Assembly (NCBI GenBank): GCA_050084985.1
Contig: JBITNC010000001.1
Coordinates: 103,230,001 to 103,294,000, forward strand
Length of the DNA stretch: 64,000 nucleotides
DNA from: Nageia nagi
Taxonomy: Eukaryota > Pinophyta
Direction of reading: 5' to 3'
Position 1 is the first letter of the stretch. Each line of letters starts with the position of its first letter. Made by a program: the position numbers and the translations under genes. Positions 1 to 11,371 of this stretch are shown piece after piece. The notes beneath the pieces are model-generated. The model searched no databases and was not told the origin of the DNA. It was given only the letters and a program-made list of their open reading frames with translations.

Positions 1-1120
1 TAAGGTAAGATTTTGGGGGTAATTTTTTTTCCTTAATGTTCATTTGTTTAAGAAAAATTGCAAGTATTTTTACCTAAGTACCTTTAAAAGGATGAATGTT
101 TGTTGGGTAAAAATGTGGCAATATTTATTTTCTTTATTTGGTAAAATTATAAATAAGAAAATTTAAATACATGATTGGAATTTTTTTTTCAAAGTTCAAA
201 ATGTTTAAGTAAATAAGGAAATATTTTTTTATTTAAAAGTAGTGAACTTATGGAAAATTATGGAACATATGTAAAGAGATCCTTTTGGGGTTAGTAACAA
301 AACTCATTGGACTCTTAGGATTCAATTTTACTATTGGATGATGTATCATTTATTTTACGTGCTTTACTTTATGTTATGCTTTTTGCTTATTTTTGAAAAA
401 ATCATAAACATTGAAAGTGCACCCCTAAAATGAATGCATGCACATGTATATTTTGAAACATGACTTTTTTGGGGAGCCATAAGGTGAGGACAAAGCATAT
501 AGAAGCCTTCAATCTGATGATCCAAATGATAAAAAGTTTGTACATCTTAATTTTCTTTAAGTCCTCTATTAATTTGAACATAACTCTATATAGGTGGATA
601 CATATGTGTGTAATGATACCATATGTATGCATGTCCATTTAGAGATTATCTTGATAAAACTTGAAACCTAATCAAGATAATATTTTGGTCGATTCAACAT
701 ATGTCACAACCTTAGAAAATAGTTAGTACTCCTCCTTGTGAGAGTATATTACTGACCAAGGAAAACTAGTTGAAGATTAGTAGGACCTAAGCTCCATCTT
801 GTTGGCATCCAAGTGAAGACCTAATTTTAGACAAAAAATAAATCTTAACTTTATCCCTCTCTATAACCATGATACTTGGTTATGATAAAATGTTAGATGT
901 ATGGAAAGTATTTGATTCTATAGTAAACTTATGCATATGTGAAATTTCTTAAACAAGTTAATCATGCCTTTTTTATTATCTTTGATCAAAATTTATCATG
1001 TATTAATTCAACATATATGGTTGATTAATGTAAACATGTATGAATGATTAAACTCAATATGTATAGTTGGATTATTTAAATATGCTTACATTTACTAATA
1101 TTTTCACTTTTTTATGTATC
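1..1120 (+). other. 5' leader of copia A (noncoding)
   Basis: This stretch holds no gene. It matches the leaders of B, D and F: the segment near 270-320 (aaaactcattgga) and the block from about 420 to 830 (gagcc..aggtgagga, then aagtcctctatt, then aggtggata) recur at 24.3, 36.3 and 60.95 kb. At its end the acceptor-like TGTAG found in B, D and F has become TGTAT (1115-1119) just before the gag ATG. Small open frames near 402-642 lie in this noncoding block. Confidence 0.75.
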
Positions 1121-1122
1121 AA

Positions 1123-2075
1123 ATGGGAGATACCTTTATACTTAAGCACATTATCAATGGTTCTAACTATGGTATTTGGGAACCTTGGATGAAATTTGAA
1201 TTGCAAGCAAGAAAATTATGAAAAATAGTTAGTAAGAACCTAGTTTCTCTTACATATGAGAAAGAACTTAAGACTTACAACATAAAGAATGAGTTGGCAA
1301 CCTCTATAATTTTTTAAGTAATGTCAGATGAAGTGCTTCTTATGATCTCTTCATCAACCTCTACAAAGAAAGCTTAGGATAGGCTTAAGAAAATCTAACT
1401 AGGGTTCAAATTTTTAATAAGCTTCACCATTCTCTAAAACTTACTTCAATATCATCAAAAAAAAGATAAAAATATTACCATCTATTTGAATAGGATCATT
1501 GATCTTAGAATCTAAATTGTTAGTTATGGCTATAATTAGATCAATGATGAGTTCATAGTTTTCATCATTCTTTAAAACCTTTATTAAAAGTTAAATAACT
1601 TTATGATAGTTATTGAGACTAGACTTGATGATGAAGAAGAAGTATTTTCTCTCGAGAACCTTTTAAGGATCCTTCTAAAGTATGAGAAAAATATTAATAA
1701 AAAGGTGTTGATCTCTTCTTCAAAGGATAATAACGTTGCTCTAGGAGTAACCAAAATGCCTTTCAAAAAGAAGTGAAAGCATCAAAAGAAATATTTTCTT
1801 GCTACCACTAATAAGTTTGAAAAGAAGGTAAATATTAACTTTAAGCAAAGAGATGGAAAGGGCAAGGCAAATAAATCAAATCTCAAAAAATAATTTCATG
1901 GTAATTTTAACTTTTATGTTGGCTATGGTCATAAAAAATTTGATTGCTAAAAAAAGAAAAGAGATGAAAAGAATAAGGGAAATAGAAATGTGAATAACTT
2001 CAAAGGAAAGAAGAATATTAAATTTGATTTTGTTTATAATTTTTATTCCATGAATCATACTTTCTCAATTGATTA
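1123..2075 (+). pseudogene. gag: copia A gag (capsid/nucleocapsid) remnant
   Basis: Gag forms the particle that packages element RNA. Reading starts at the ATG at 1123, whose context (caaATGGGAGATACC) lines up with the gag starts of C and F. The frame has a Trp-rich start (YGIWEPW), an 'NELATSII' stretch and, near 1620, 'ETRLDDEEEVFSLENL', all shared with the other copies. The zinc knuckle near 1914-1950 keeps GH and the last Cys (GYGHKKFDC) but has lost a Cys. There are in-frame stops at several places and a TGA after 'PFKKK'. The Asn-rich tract of B, D and F is absent. Confidence 0.8.
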
Positions 2076-2400
2076 GATTGTTGATCTAGATGCACTAATC
2101 ACTTGTGCTATGAAAATGATATGTTTGAAACTTTTCATAAGTATAGAAAGTATGTTGTTGTGATAGGTGATAATTTAATCCTTGAAATTTAAGGGATTAA
2201 GAGTGTGTTGATTCATATAAAGGTTCTTGAAAATGTGCTCTATGTGCCTTAGGCTAGAAAGAACCTTCTTTTTATAATTCAAATTGCAAGAAAAGGATAC
2301 TTATTTTAGTTCAACTCACGCTCCTAGTACATTAAAAAGGGACTTGCCACTTTGTTGAAAAGATTAGTGAAAGATGATCTTTACATTATAAATTAAGTTC
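2076..2400 (+). pseudogene. copia A protease remnant
   Basis: This is the aspartic protease segment between gag and integrase, recognised by alignment with D at 37900-38250. The blocks corresponding to 'VIGDN' and 'VLIH' can still be followed, but the frame shifts just after 'IVDLDALIT', where the active-site Asp-Ser-Gly would be. No active site can be read. Confidence 0.6.
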
Positions 2401-2408
2401 TACCAAAG

Positions 2409-3330
2409 ATGTCTCTTATTATGAATATTTTTTCAAAGAAAAATATTTCACATAAATATTTAAGGTACCTTAACCATAAAAGTATTCAAGTTATGAAAGA
2501 TAAAAAATTTATGGAAAGTTTGCCTTCAATTTCACTCATAATTAATCTATGTGATAAATACATCCTAAGTAAAATGAATAAACAAAAATTTGAGAAAGAT
2601 AAGGTAACAAGGGTAACCCAACCTCTTCAACTTGTGTATTTTGATTTGATGGGTCCATTTTAGACTAAGTCATTTGGAGAAGCATCTTATGTCTTAACCT
2701 CATCAATGAATTTAGTAAGATGATATTTGGTTATCTATTTGAGCATAATGATAAAATCTTTAATAAGTTTTAATATTTCAAGGTCTTAATTGAAAATTAG
2801 ACTAATCTTAAAATCAATATGCTAAGATCATATAATGAGAGAAAATATAACATTAATGAGTTTAATGACTATTATGCCAACTATGAAATCAAGAAGTAAT
2901 TTATGATTCCTTACATCTCTAAGCAAAATGGTGTTATTGAAAGGGAAAATAAGATAATTATGGAGATGGATAGATGCATGTTGGAAAATTTTTTTAGTTT
3001 CTTATAAGGTGAAGCTATGAGCACTACAATTTACACCTTGTATAGGTTTTCCATAAAAACTATTGAAGGTAAAAAAAATTTGAAGGCATGTATGGGAAAG
3101 AAACCTAATATTTTTCACTTTAAGGTGTTTGGTTGTGAAACATTATCTTATATTTTTTTTTAGAAAAAAAGTTGGATAAAAAAGTTAAAAAATGCTTCTT
3201 TGTGGGCTATGATAGTTAGCATAGAGGCTATAAGCTCTACTCTCTATCCTATATAGTAGTGTTTGTATTAAAGGATGTAAAGTTTAATGAAATTCTTAAA
3301 GAATATACTTATAATAAGGATGTTGATGAT
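2409..3330 (+). pseudogene. copia A integrase remnant
   Basis: Integrase inserts the cDNA into host DNA. The N-terminal HHCC zinc-binding region is visible: 'LRYLNHKSIQVMKD' then 'LCDKYIL', where the second Cys of the family's CEKC has become Tyr. 'LVYFDLMGPF' marks the start of the catalytic core (family form 'LVHSDLMGP'). Downstream, 'FGYLFEH', 'KINMLRSYNERKYN' and 'MEMDRCML' follow the core in shifting frames, and the core Asp of the 'RSDN' motif is Tyr. The C-terminal part 'GYDSXHRGYKLYS' is near 3200-3245. Confidence 0.8.
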
Positions 3331-3399
3331 CTAGATGACTCTTTGGTTGCACCTAACTGGTTGGTTATTAATGTAGATAAGTCATCATAGGAAAAAAAA

Positions 3400-4330
3400 T
3401 TTCCAACTCAAAGGATAAAATGAAGTATGAATTTGAACAAAAATTTATTTTTCAAAATTAATAATAAAAATGAGCCCTCATCATTCAAATAATCTTCAAA
3501 ATATGAGTGTTGGATGGAAGCCATGAAAGTGGAGTATGCGGCACTTATGACATATGAAATTTGGGACTAAGTTTCTTATCCCAATAAGAAGAATGTAATT
3601 GAAAACAAATGGATCTACAAGGTTAAGTATAATTCAGTTGAAGATATTGAAAAATACAAGGAAAAGTTAGTAGTCAAAGGTTTTACTCAAAAATATGAAG
3701 TTAATTATGAGAAAAATTTTACTCTCATAGCAAAGATGCCTATATTCAAGATAATCCTTTCTCTTTTAATAGCTTAGGGATGGAAAGTTTTTCAACTTGA
3801 TATCAAAAATGTGTTTCTCAATGGTTATTTAGATGTGAAAATCTACATGAGTGAACTAAAAGTTTTTATTTTGAAAATAAAAGAGTCATTTGTGTACAAC
3901 CTAAAAAAATCATTGTATGAACTTAATCAAGCACCTAGAGCTTGGTATAAGAAGAGTTTAGGATACTTTGCATACATTAGATTCTTAAAGTGCTTTGAAT
4001 TTTGATTTATATGTGCTCAATTAGGAAAAATATATGGCCTTGCTTTACATGAATGATCTTTTGATCACTATAAATAATGATAAAATCATCTAAGAGTGCA
4101 TATCCGATCTTAAGGCAACATTTGAAATGACTAATTTTGATCTCTTGCATAACTACCTTAAAATGCACCAATACAAGGATTGTACTTATCTTAGTCAATC
4201 TAAGTATATATCATACATATTGTAAAAGTTTGGAATGAAGGAGTAAAAATATGTTATGATACCAATCTCTCTTGGAATCACTTTATCTCTTAGCTCCAAC
4301 TCTTAGTTGGTAAATGCTACAACTTATAAA
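3400..4330 (+). pseudogene. copia A reverse transcriptase remnant
   Basis: The RT copies element RNA into DNA. Conserved blocks in order: 'CWMEAMKVEYAAL' near 3510, 'NKWIYKVKYNS' near 3605, 'KLVVKGFTQKYEVNYE', 'VFQLDIKNVFLNG' near 3790-3825, and 'KKSLYELNQAPRAWYKK' near 3905-3955. The catalytic YVDD box is changed to YMND (4046-4057), so one metal-binding Asp is lost. Several stops and frameshifts also break it. Confidence 0.85.
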
Positions 4331-4987
4331 AAATTAATTAGTAATATTTGACTATTTTTGGGCTAGATATTACCTTTTTAGTGAATTTGATAGCATGATT
4401 TATGCAAAAATTATATGTTTAGCACCTCAATGATGTTAAGTAAATCTTGAGGCATGTTGCAGAGATGAAGGATCTTATTCTCAAGTATTCCAAGTTGCCC
4501 TCATTTTTTCCCTCAAGGTTCTTAGATTTTGACTATGAGGGTGATAAAGATGATTAAAAATTAACCTATGTGTATTATTGTAGTATTATTTTAGGTGATA
4601 TCTCTTAGGATTCCAATAAGAAACCTATTATTTCTCTTTTTACCATAGAAGTTGAATACCAAGTCATGTCCATTATAGCCTAAGAATCTATTTAGCTTAG
4701 GCATATTCTAAAAGAAATTAGGTATGAGTAAGCTCACCCATATCAAATTTATTTAAATAATCAATCGACTATTTTTTTAGCCAAGAATATTATTTTCTAT
4801 CAAAGAACAAAATATGTAAAGATCAAAGCCCACTTCATCAGGGAGAATGGTATTATACACTTACAGTATTGTCCATCTATCTTAAACTCCTCTAATTTAT
4901 TCACCAAGCCCCTTTCTAAAGCTCAATTTAGTAAGCTTATGGAGTCTATCAATTGGTGAATTTTCCCTCAAGGGGGAGTGAAGTTTG
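4331..4987 (+). pseudogene. copia A RNase H remnant and pol end
   Basis: RNase H removes the RNA strand during cDNA synthesis. 'ILKYSKLPSFF', 'DFDYEGDKDD' near 4520, 'EVEYQVMSI' near 4650 and 'LDNQ/TIS'-like blocks follow the family order, and the frame closes near TGA 4985 after the family's last residues (GSEV). The coding end overlaps an AAGGGGGAGTG 11-mer (4970-4980) identical to the one beside the 3' LTR. Multiple stops are present. Confidence 0.8.
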
Positions 4988-5793
4988 AATTCTTTTGTTG
5001 AATTCATATTTATGATAGCAACTTCACCCTTAGAAGGATTTTTAGTTTTATAGTTTTGATTTATGTGTGTAGCTTTTGGTTAGTTCTCATTATGTGATGA
5101 ACTATTTATACACCTTGAGCATATAATAGACCATCATTAGCATTATTCATATATCCATGTGGGAGGAACTTGTATGTTCATATGATGGATCTTTTTCACT
5201 ATTTAGTCATTCATATATAAGAAACTCATATGTGTCTTTTGTCACTGTTTAGTTATCTATATGTGAGAAACTCATCTGTGCATTTTTTTATACTCTATTT
5301 ATGATGATAATCAACACATATTTTGTATACAGTTGGTGAATATGAGTATTGGTTTTGTATCTTTGTGATAAATTATAATGCACCATTGATAAGTTTATGG
5401 ATGGTATTACTTGATTTATTTATTCTTGTTGATATGAATGTATACATGATATATTTAATTGATCTTTTTTTTAGTTATCTGTATCTTGCAAGTTTATTCT
5501 TGAGATTACAAGTTACTTACTTTAAGTATCAAGACTCATGGAAGCTCATCATGTTAACTTTAGGTTGGATGACTACTTTATGTACATTGAAACCTATTTT
5601 GGTTAATGATTGTAGTGTAAATCATTTGTTAGAATGGTAAAGTAGTGAGTTTCAAACTAAGATCTTGTTTACTTCAAAAAGATGTGAAAGTTTTCATCTC
5701 TAATTATATTTTTATAGATGAGAACTCTCTTTTACTTTCTTCCCCTTCTCTCTTCTCTCTTCTCTCTTCTTCATTTTATCCTAGTATTGCATT
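4988..5793 (+). other. noncoding tail of copia A between pol and 3' LTR
   Basis: About 0.8 kb without a convincing gene, conserved in position and sequence in B, D and C. It includes the short repeat array at 5142-5285 and the recurring blocks 'ttggatgactact' and 'gttaatgattgta' near 5570-5615. The open frame at 5323-5640 has no recognisable motif and no intact counterpart in the other copies, so I treat it as chance. Confidence 0.7.
5142..5285 (+). repeat. short tandem repeats in the copia A tail
   Basis: About three decayed copies of a roughly 45-57 bp unit built around 'tttagttatccatatgtgag' and 'gaactcatatgtg'. The same unit occurs in B, D and C at the same place with different copy number. 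Confidence 0.7.
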
Positions 5794-5802
5794 AAGGGGG
5801 AG
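5794..5802 (+). other. polypurine tract of copia A
   Basis: AAGGGGGAG directly abuts the LTR start TGTTGG. This is the expected primer for plus-strand DNA synthesis. Confidence 0.85.
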
Positions 5803-6319
5803 TGTTGGAATGTATAATGTATTATTATAAAGGTTTGTATTAATCCTCTTTATAAATTCACTAATACATAAGGGTATCATTAGATACCTTAAATATTTAA
5901 GTGAATATGATAATGTAACTTGTCTTACACTCCTTCTCATGAGTATGCCCTTGGGTAAAAGGGTGAACCATGTTATGTATTTGTACAATGGTTAAAAGGA
6001 TGATGTAAGGGAGGATTTTGACCTATAAATAGAAGTCCCTCTCCTTGTGATCATACACCAAAAATTTAAAGAAATTTTATGTTCTAGGATTAGTGTTAGA
6101 AGAAGAAGAAGAAAGAGGTCTTGTAAGAGAGTTATCTTTATGAATGAGAAAGATATTAGTTAATAGATGTACTCTCTTATATGAGAGGAACCACTTTATA
6201 TATGTGTAAAATATGTGAGATTGGCTATTATGTTTATACTTTGAAAATTAATGTTTAAAGGAGCTTTCAAGTGATCTTGGTAGATTAGGATTTTTAGTTT
6301 TTTAGTATTAAATATTTCA
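5803..6319 (+). repeat. copia A 3' LTR (517 bp)
   Basis: It begins TGTTGGAATGTATAATG and ends TTTCA, matching the LTRs of B, D and F. It has a TATA box (TATAAATA, 6024-6031) and the family-wide 'gatgtactctc...gaggaaccactt' segment downstream of it. It is followed directly by truncated H LTR sequence. Confidence 0.9.
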
Positions 6320-7190
6320 TGACTAAAATCTACTCCCCTCTAATCAAAAAGGTATCTGGTATGTTTTCTAACAAAATATTTTTTCTAAAAGATAAAAAAA
6401 AAGAACCCTTACTTGAAGCTCTCCATGCATTTATATTCAAAACCTTTATGTCCCATGGATTTCTTATGGTCATTTTTAACTTATCCTTGAAATTATACCT
6501 CTTTATCTCCTTTTTTGATATGTGTTAGGTCATTGGGATGGTTACAAGTGAATATCAACTTTCATTGAGCTATTGTTTAGAAGATCAATGGTCATTATGC
6601 TCTTTTTTATAAGCCACACCATGATTTGTAAAGATGGATTATTTAACAATGATGTTATTCCCTAAATTTTATGATATTAGCACCAAAAATACCACACCCT
6701 GGCAAGCCCCAACACTAGTCATCACCTTATGAATCTATCATGTCGGTATGCAATTAGTATCCCCTATGTTGCACTTTGGTGAAGCCCTACCATGTTGTGA
6801 GGTTGATGAAATCATAATTATCCTTATTGCACTCTGATGGGTCTTTTCTACTAATGTTGAATTATAAATATGATGATGTTTGCATTATCCATGTTGTACT
6901 CTAACAAGTTTTTCTACTAATGTTGCACTATGAAGTTTATTATATTAGCATTATCCTTACAACACTATAATAAGTCTTCTCTACTAACATCACACCATGA
7001 AGATGATGACATCAACATTTATTTTCCAACATCATTGTAGACACTTTCCTAGACCCTAACAAGTATTTTTCCATGGTAAGGTTTTATGTCATTAGTAAGT
7101 GTTTTCTTGAATATGATTATTATTATTCTAAATGTGGTAAGTGTTTTTCAATTTGTTAATTGATTTTTTTATTGATCCAATTTTGGATCA
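6320..7190 (-). repeat. H 3' LTR, truncated by copia A
   Basis: It matches 9340-10243, for example 'cattgggatgg.tacaagtg' at 6532 and 9553 and 'ccatggtaag' near 7070 and 10120. The terminus reads ttggatCA at 7190. The missing ~230 bp should lie left of copia A, outside the window. Confidence 0.85.
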
Positions 7191-7198
7191 CACCTCCT
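7191..7198 (-). other. H polypurine tract
   Basis: Minus-strand AGGAGGTG immediately precedes the LTR start TGATCCAAAATTGG. Confidence 0.65.
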
Positions 7199-9060
7199 AT
7201 AATGAGAAGGCACTTGGTCTCTCAAATTCTTAGAAAATATAAGAATGAGGAACATAAGTTCCCCATGGAACTCTAAAATAATTATTCCCCATGAATAGAA
7301 AACTACAATATTCCAAGGAACCCAATATGCAACCCCTTTATTAGGCATCAATGGAATTCCATTTGTTGAAGAGTAAGACTCACCATATTCTTGAGATCTC
7401 ACTTTGTTTCTTTTCATTATCTTTGTCTTCACATGCTGATCACACTTCTTTTGGACTACAAACTCTTTGTTCCTTTTCCCTTTTCCTACCATGAGTGTTA
7501 GTGTTCTAGAATTATTAATAATGCTCTTAAATTTCTTTTCTATGATAATAGGTTCTATCATTTTCCTCACATGAGCTTATACAACAAACTTCCTACCATC
7601 GTTAACAAGATTATATTTATTCTCCTTTTTAAAATATAATACATTCCTATCATATAAATAAGGATTTTCTAATGCTACAACCATGTCAAAAGGAATAACA
7701 TCAAGTTTAATCTTGTCAATGAAATAAACATTAATAAAAAACCTCAATCTACATTGGCAAGTGAATTCCATATTCATCCTTTTTCTTATTTAGCCAAGTG
7801 TATAAGAACATGAATGAGGATGAGTCTTCAATCCCAACTACTACACCAAAGCCTCTAAAATCATATTTTCTTATGATACAAGATCAACCAAAATATCTAT
7901 CTTGGTTTTCTTCACTTGTGCTTTGATGTTTAACAACTAATTCTTCTCCTCCCCTTCATCCTTTAAGGATGAGACATTCAAAACCATGTAATTTAATGCT
8001 TCATCATCATTAGAAGATTCATCTATCACACAATAATCTTCAACATTTTATGCTGTTGTTGCTTTCTTCTTCTCAAGTTTCTCCTTCATCCATTTGGGCC
8101 TAAGTTCTAGGTGTGTTTACCAACACTTGTATTCCTCATGCCCTTCCTTCTTATAGTTTGAGCATTGATTCTTATTCTTGTCTTCTTCATCCTTCTTGTT
8201 TGTTGCATCAATAACCTTGCCTTTGTCTTTGTGTAATGGCTTCTTCTTGAAGCCTTTCTCTTCCTTGTTGTTCTTCCTACAAGCCTCCACTTATTGTGCC
8301 AATATATAAACTTGATATAAATTTATAGGATTTAAAAACATCAAAGTATGTCAAAGATAACTATGCAAACCTTTGATTTACTTCAACAAACTCTTTAGGT
8401 TTTTCAAGAGAACTCTAATTAATGCAACCCTCTTTTTGAATTTTTTTGTGTATTCTTGAACACTTTTTCCTTTCCCTTGTTTGAAATTGAATCACTCCAT
8501 TATTTGTTTTTGTTGAAGGCTAAGAGAATAAAAATGATTTTGTAAAAGCTCATTGAAACTCCTCTAGTTTGTAATAAGGAATTCTTTATCTTTTTTAACA
8601 ACATCATAATATGCTTCCTACAAAACTAATGCATGTCCTTCAATGCAATAAGCTTAATCTTTTCCTTCTTAGTTTCAACCTTTTGTACTATGAAAAATAC
8701 CTCTAATTATTTCAACCATTGGTTCAACTTTTCAACATCAATCTCTCCTCCAAAGGATTTGAGATCAAATTTCACTTCCAACTTCAAGGGTAAATGTTTC
8801 TCAATCTGATGTAAACATTCTTCATTATTTGCTTCAATTCTTGTACTTATTATCTTTAGACTTTGTGACTTTTGTCATTAAGTCTTTAAGCAATGCTTCC
8901 ATACCTTAAATCTTCCTCCTCAACTCATCATTTTTCATGGCCATTTCTCTTTTCTTCCTCAACCAAACTATGGAGCCAATATCAAGGTCAAACATAGCCA
9001 AATCTCTTTCCCTCCTTGTAGATCTAGTAATAAGCACATAAAACCATAATTTAAAAAAAA
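7199..9060 (-). pseudogene. gag: H gag-protease-like coding remnant
   Basis: Read on the minus strand, the gag portion starts near 9050 and includes 'GGEIDVEKLNQWLK' near 8760-8720 and 'KEKIKLIALK', typical of Ty3/gypsy capsid. The zinc knuckle is at 8164-8123 (CSNYKKEGHEEYKC), a CCHC box with its second Cys changed to Tyr. Further on, 7777-7577 and 7570-7199 encode a stretch with 'DVIPFDMVVALENPYLYDR', the fold region that follows the protease active site in many gypsy elements. The coding end is at the polypurine tract. Stops and frameshifts interrupt it. No polymerase motif follows, and the space before the LTR is too short for one. Confidence 0.7.
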
Positions 9061-9090
9061 TTAACAAATGCTAAAAAATAATCTAATTTA

Positions 9091-9102
9091 ACTTTGATAC
9101 CA
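9091..9102 (-). other. H primer binding site
   Basis: Minus-strand TGGTATCAAAGT, complementary with mismatches to the 3' end of initiator methionine tRNA, sits 7 bp inside the right LTR. Confidence 0.7.
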
Positions 9103-9109
9103 CATAATT

Positions 9110-10243
9110 TGTAATCACCAGATGCTTATAGCATATGTGACTCCTAAAATATAGATATTCAAAACTTATTATTTCTTACACTATTCTATGTTCTATAAGC
9201 ATAAATGCAACGATTAATTCCTATACATCCATATAATCAATATTTTATGCTACATTCATACCATTTATAGAGAACACAAAAATATTACATTCAACTTGAC
9301 GAAAAACTCTATGAGCACTCCTAAGTTTGCAACTTTCCTATGTAACTAAAATCCACTTCCCTCTAAATAGAAAGATCTTTGTTCTCTTTTCTAACAAGAT
9401 CCTTTTCCCATAATATCAAAAAACACATCCCCCAATCAAATCTCTCTAATGTTTATATTCAAAAATTGATGTCCCATAGGTTTCTCACAATCATTTTCAA
9501 CTTCCCTTGAAACTTTGCCTCTTTAACTTCTTGTTTAACATGTGTTGGTTCATTGGGATGGCTACAAGTGTAGATCAATAATCATAAAGCCATTTTTTAG
9601 AAGATCAATGGTTGTTGGGCCATTTCTGGGTAATTTACATTATGATTTGCAAAGTCAAGTCATTTAGCAATGATGTCACACCCTAAAGCTAATGATGTTA
9701 ATACCAAAAATGTCATACTCTGGAAAGCTTCAATAATGGTTACTATATTATGAAGTTGTGATATCAACATCCCCTATACCATACTTTGATAAAGCCCTAT
9801 CATATCTTGAGGTTGTTGATGTCAGCATTTTCCCTATCACACTTTGATAAATATTCTCTACTAACACCACACCATGAAGATGGTGACATCAATATCATCC
9901 CTTCTACACTCTAGCAAGTCTTCTCTAATAACATCACACCATGAAGCTAATGATGTGAGAATTATCCATGTTGCACTCTGGTAAGTCTTCTCTACTAATG
10001 TTACACTATGAAGATGATGATGTCAACATATGTTTTCTTGCATCATGATAGACACTTTCCTGAACCCTGATAGATATTTTCCTACAGTAAGGTTTTCTTC
10101 CTACAATAAGTATTTTCTATCCATGGTAAGTATTTTCTTAATCGCAGCTATCATTGTTTTTACTATGGTTATCATTTTTATGATCGTGATAAGTGGTTTG
10201 CAAGTTATTAATTAATTTGATTTAATGATACAATTTTGGATCA
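9110..10243 (-). repeat. H 5' LTR (1134 bp)
   Basis: It runs from TGTAATCACC at 9110 to ggatCA at 10243 (TG...CA ends) and matches the left LTR over most of its length. It carries repeated 'ctctactaa.(g/a)tcacac.atgaag.tgatg' units between about 9700 and 10030, a small internal tandem repeat also seen in the left copy (about 6700-7020). Confidence 0.85.
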
Positions 10244-10917
10244 ATAAAATTTTTAATTAGGATTTATCATAAATGGAATTAGAATATAATTTATAAAACC
10301 ATTCAAAGGTATATTTAAAATTCTATAGGAAAATAATTAACTTAAAATTTTATCATGGATAAAGGTTCCACATGATGCTTGAAAGACTCATATGTGAAGA
10401 CTCTAGTCTCCCTTCCCTTTGAAGATAAGGAATTCAAAGGTGTTGAGTCAAAAGGGGGTAAGATGGTATAAGATATTAGATTAGTCATCATGGTAGCATA
10501 ATCAAATTGATTAATTAACAAGATGTTAAGGATATTTCTAAGATTTTTCTCTAACTATTTGATTTGATTTTGATATTGCTTTGAAATAGAATAAATACTC
10601 ATACTAACAAGTTAAGAGGCATTAAAGTTACAATATTATATGAAGTGGTTGCAACTATAAAGATTTATTAGATATGTTATTAGATAGGATCTAATTGTGT
10701 TACGGTAGCATGATCTAGTAGATATATTTTAATTTTGTATGAACAACTATATTTTTTTATGGTCAATTAGTTAATTATTTCTTTTGTCCAATCAAAATTT
10801 CATGATAAGGTCATAAGAATTTAATAGAAGGAGAGATCAACAACGGGAAGAGATTTATTTTATGAATTTGTACTATTTTTTATATTAACATAAAGATACT
10901 TTATTTGTAGATGAAAA
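10244..10917. other. AT-rich intergenic DNA, nothing recognised
   Basis: No reading frame with recognisable motifs and no clear repeat was found between H and the 89-bp tandem repeat. Confidence 0.5.
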
Positions 10918-11160
10918 AATTATGTACAAGGATTTGAAGAGGCAAGTTTTAAGAAAAATAGTGAAACTTTAGATCATAAAAAGTACGTTACAGATTCGTA
11001 ATGTTCAATTATGTAGAAGGATTTGAAGAGGCAAGTTTTAAGAAAAATAATGAAACTTTAGATCATAAAAAGTACGTTATAGATTCGTAATGTGTTGAAC
11101 AATGTCAAGTTCATAATAAATAGTGAACCTTAGATTATAAAAGGTAGTCTTCAATTTTAA
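10918..11160. repeat. 89-bp tandem repeat (two good copies, one decayed)
   Basis: Copies start at 10918 and 11007 with aattatgta.aaggatttgaag and stay nearly identical through 'aaagtacgtta.agattcgtaatg'. A third, diverged copy follows to about 11160 (atagtgaaccttagattataaaa). Confidence 0.9.
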
Positions 11161-11371
11161 AAAGTTGGATGAAGTCATGTTCACCTATATGTAGTATATG
11201 AAAATTGATTAAGTATTAAAATTTAGTTAAATAGTATAATATACTATCATAATGTAAGGGTATATAATGTAAGGTAAAATGGTGAAGTAAAAGATCTACA
11301 AGAGATGGCATCTTTGATTCTTGATTCTTCCTTAGAACTTATTTAGCCTAGCTTTTAAAATAAGAAAACTA

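Larger units (their letters stand above)
1..6319 (+). mobile_element. Ty1/copia LTR retrotransposon A, 3' part
   Basis: The window opens inside the 5' leader of a copia element. In order come gag, protease, integrase, reverse transcriptase, RNase H, a 0.8 kb noncoding tail, a polypurine tract and the 3' LTR. The integrase-RT-RNase H order defines Ty1/copia. The 5' LTR and primer binding site lie left of the window. Stops and frameshifts occur in every domain, so it is dead. It was inserted into an LTR of element H: its 3' LTR ends at CA and is followed at once by H LTR sequence that matches H's other LTR from about 230 bp in. Confidence 0.9.
6320..10243 (-). mobile_element. gag-only LTR element H (non-autonomous, minus strand)
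   Basis: Two direct copies of a long LTR (6320-7190, truncated on the left by element A, and 9110-10243) flank about 1.9 kb of internal sequence read on the minus strand. A primer binding site lies just inside the right LTR (9091-9102) and a polypurine tract just inside the left one (7191-7198), which sets the orientation. The interior encodes a gag-like protein and a protease-like tail but no RT, RNase H or integrase. That is the layout of a gag-only (TR-GAG/LARD-like) derivative that needs enzymes from a partner. Confidence 0.8.

Noticed and set aside
402-642. Opposed open frames in the leader of copia A
   Set aside because: They lie in the conserved noncoding leader block; equivalent positions in B, D and F are not open.
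5323-5640. 105-residue plus-strand frame after copia A pol
   Set aside because: Hydrophobic, without motifs, and not conserved as a frame in the homologous tails of B, D and C.
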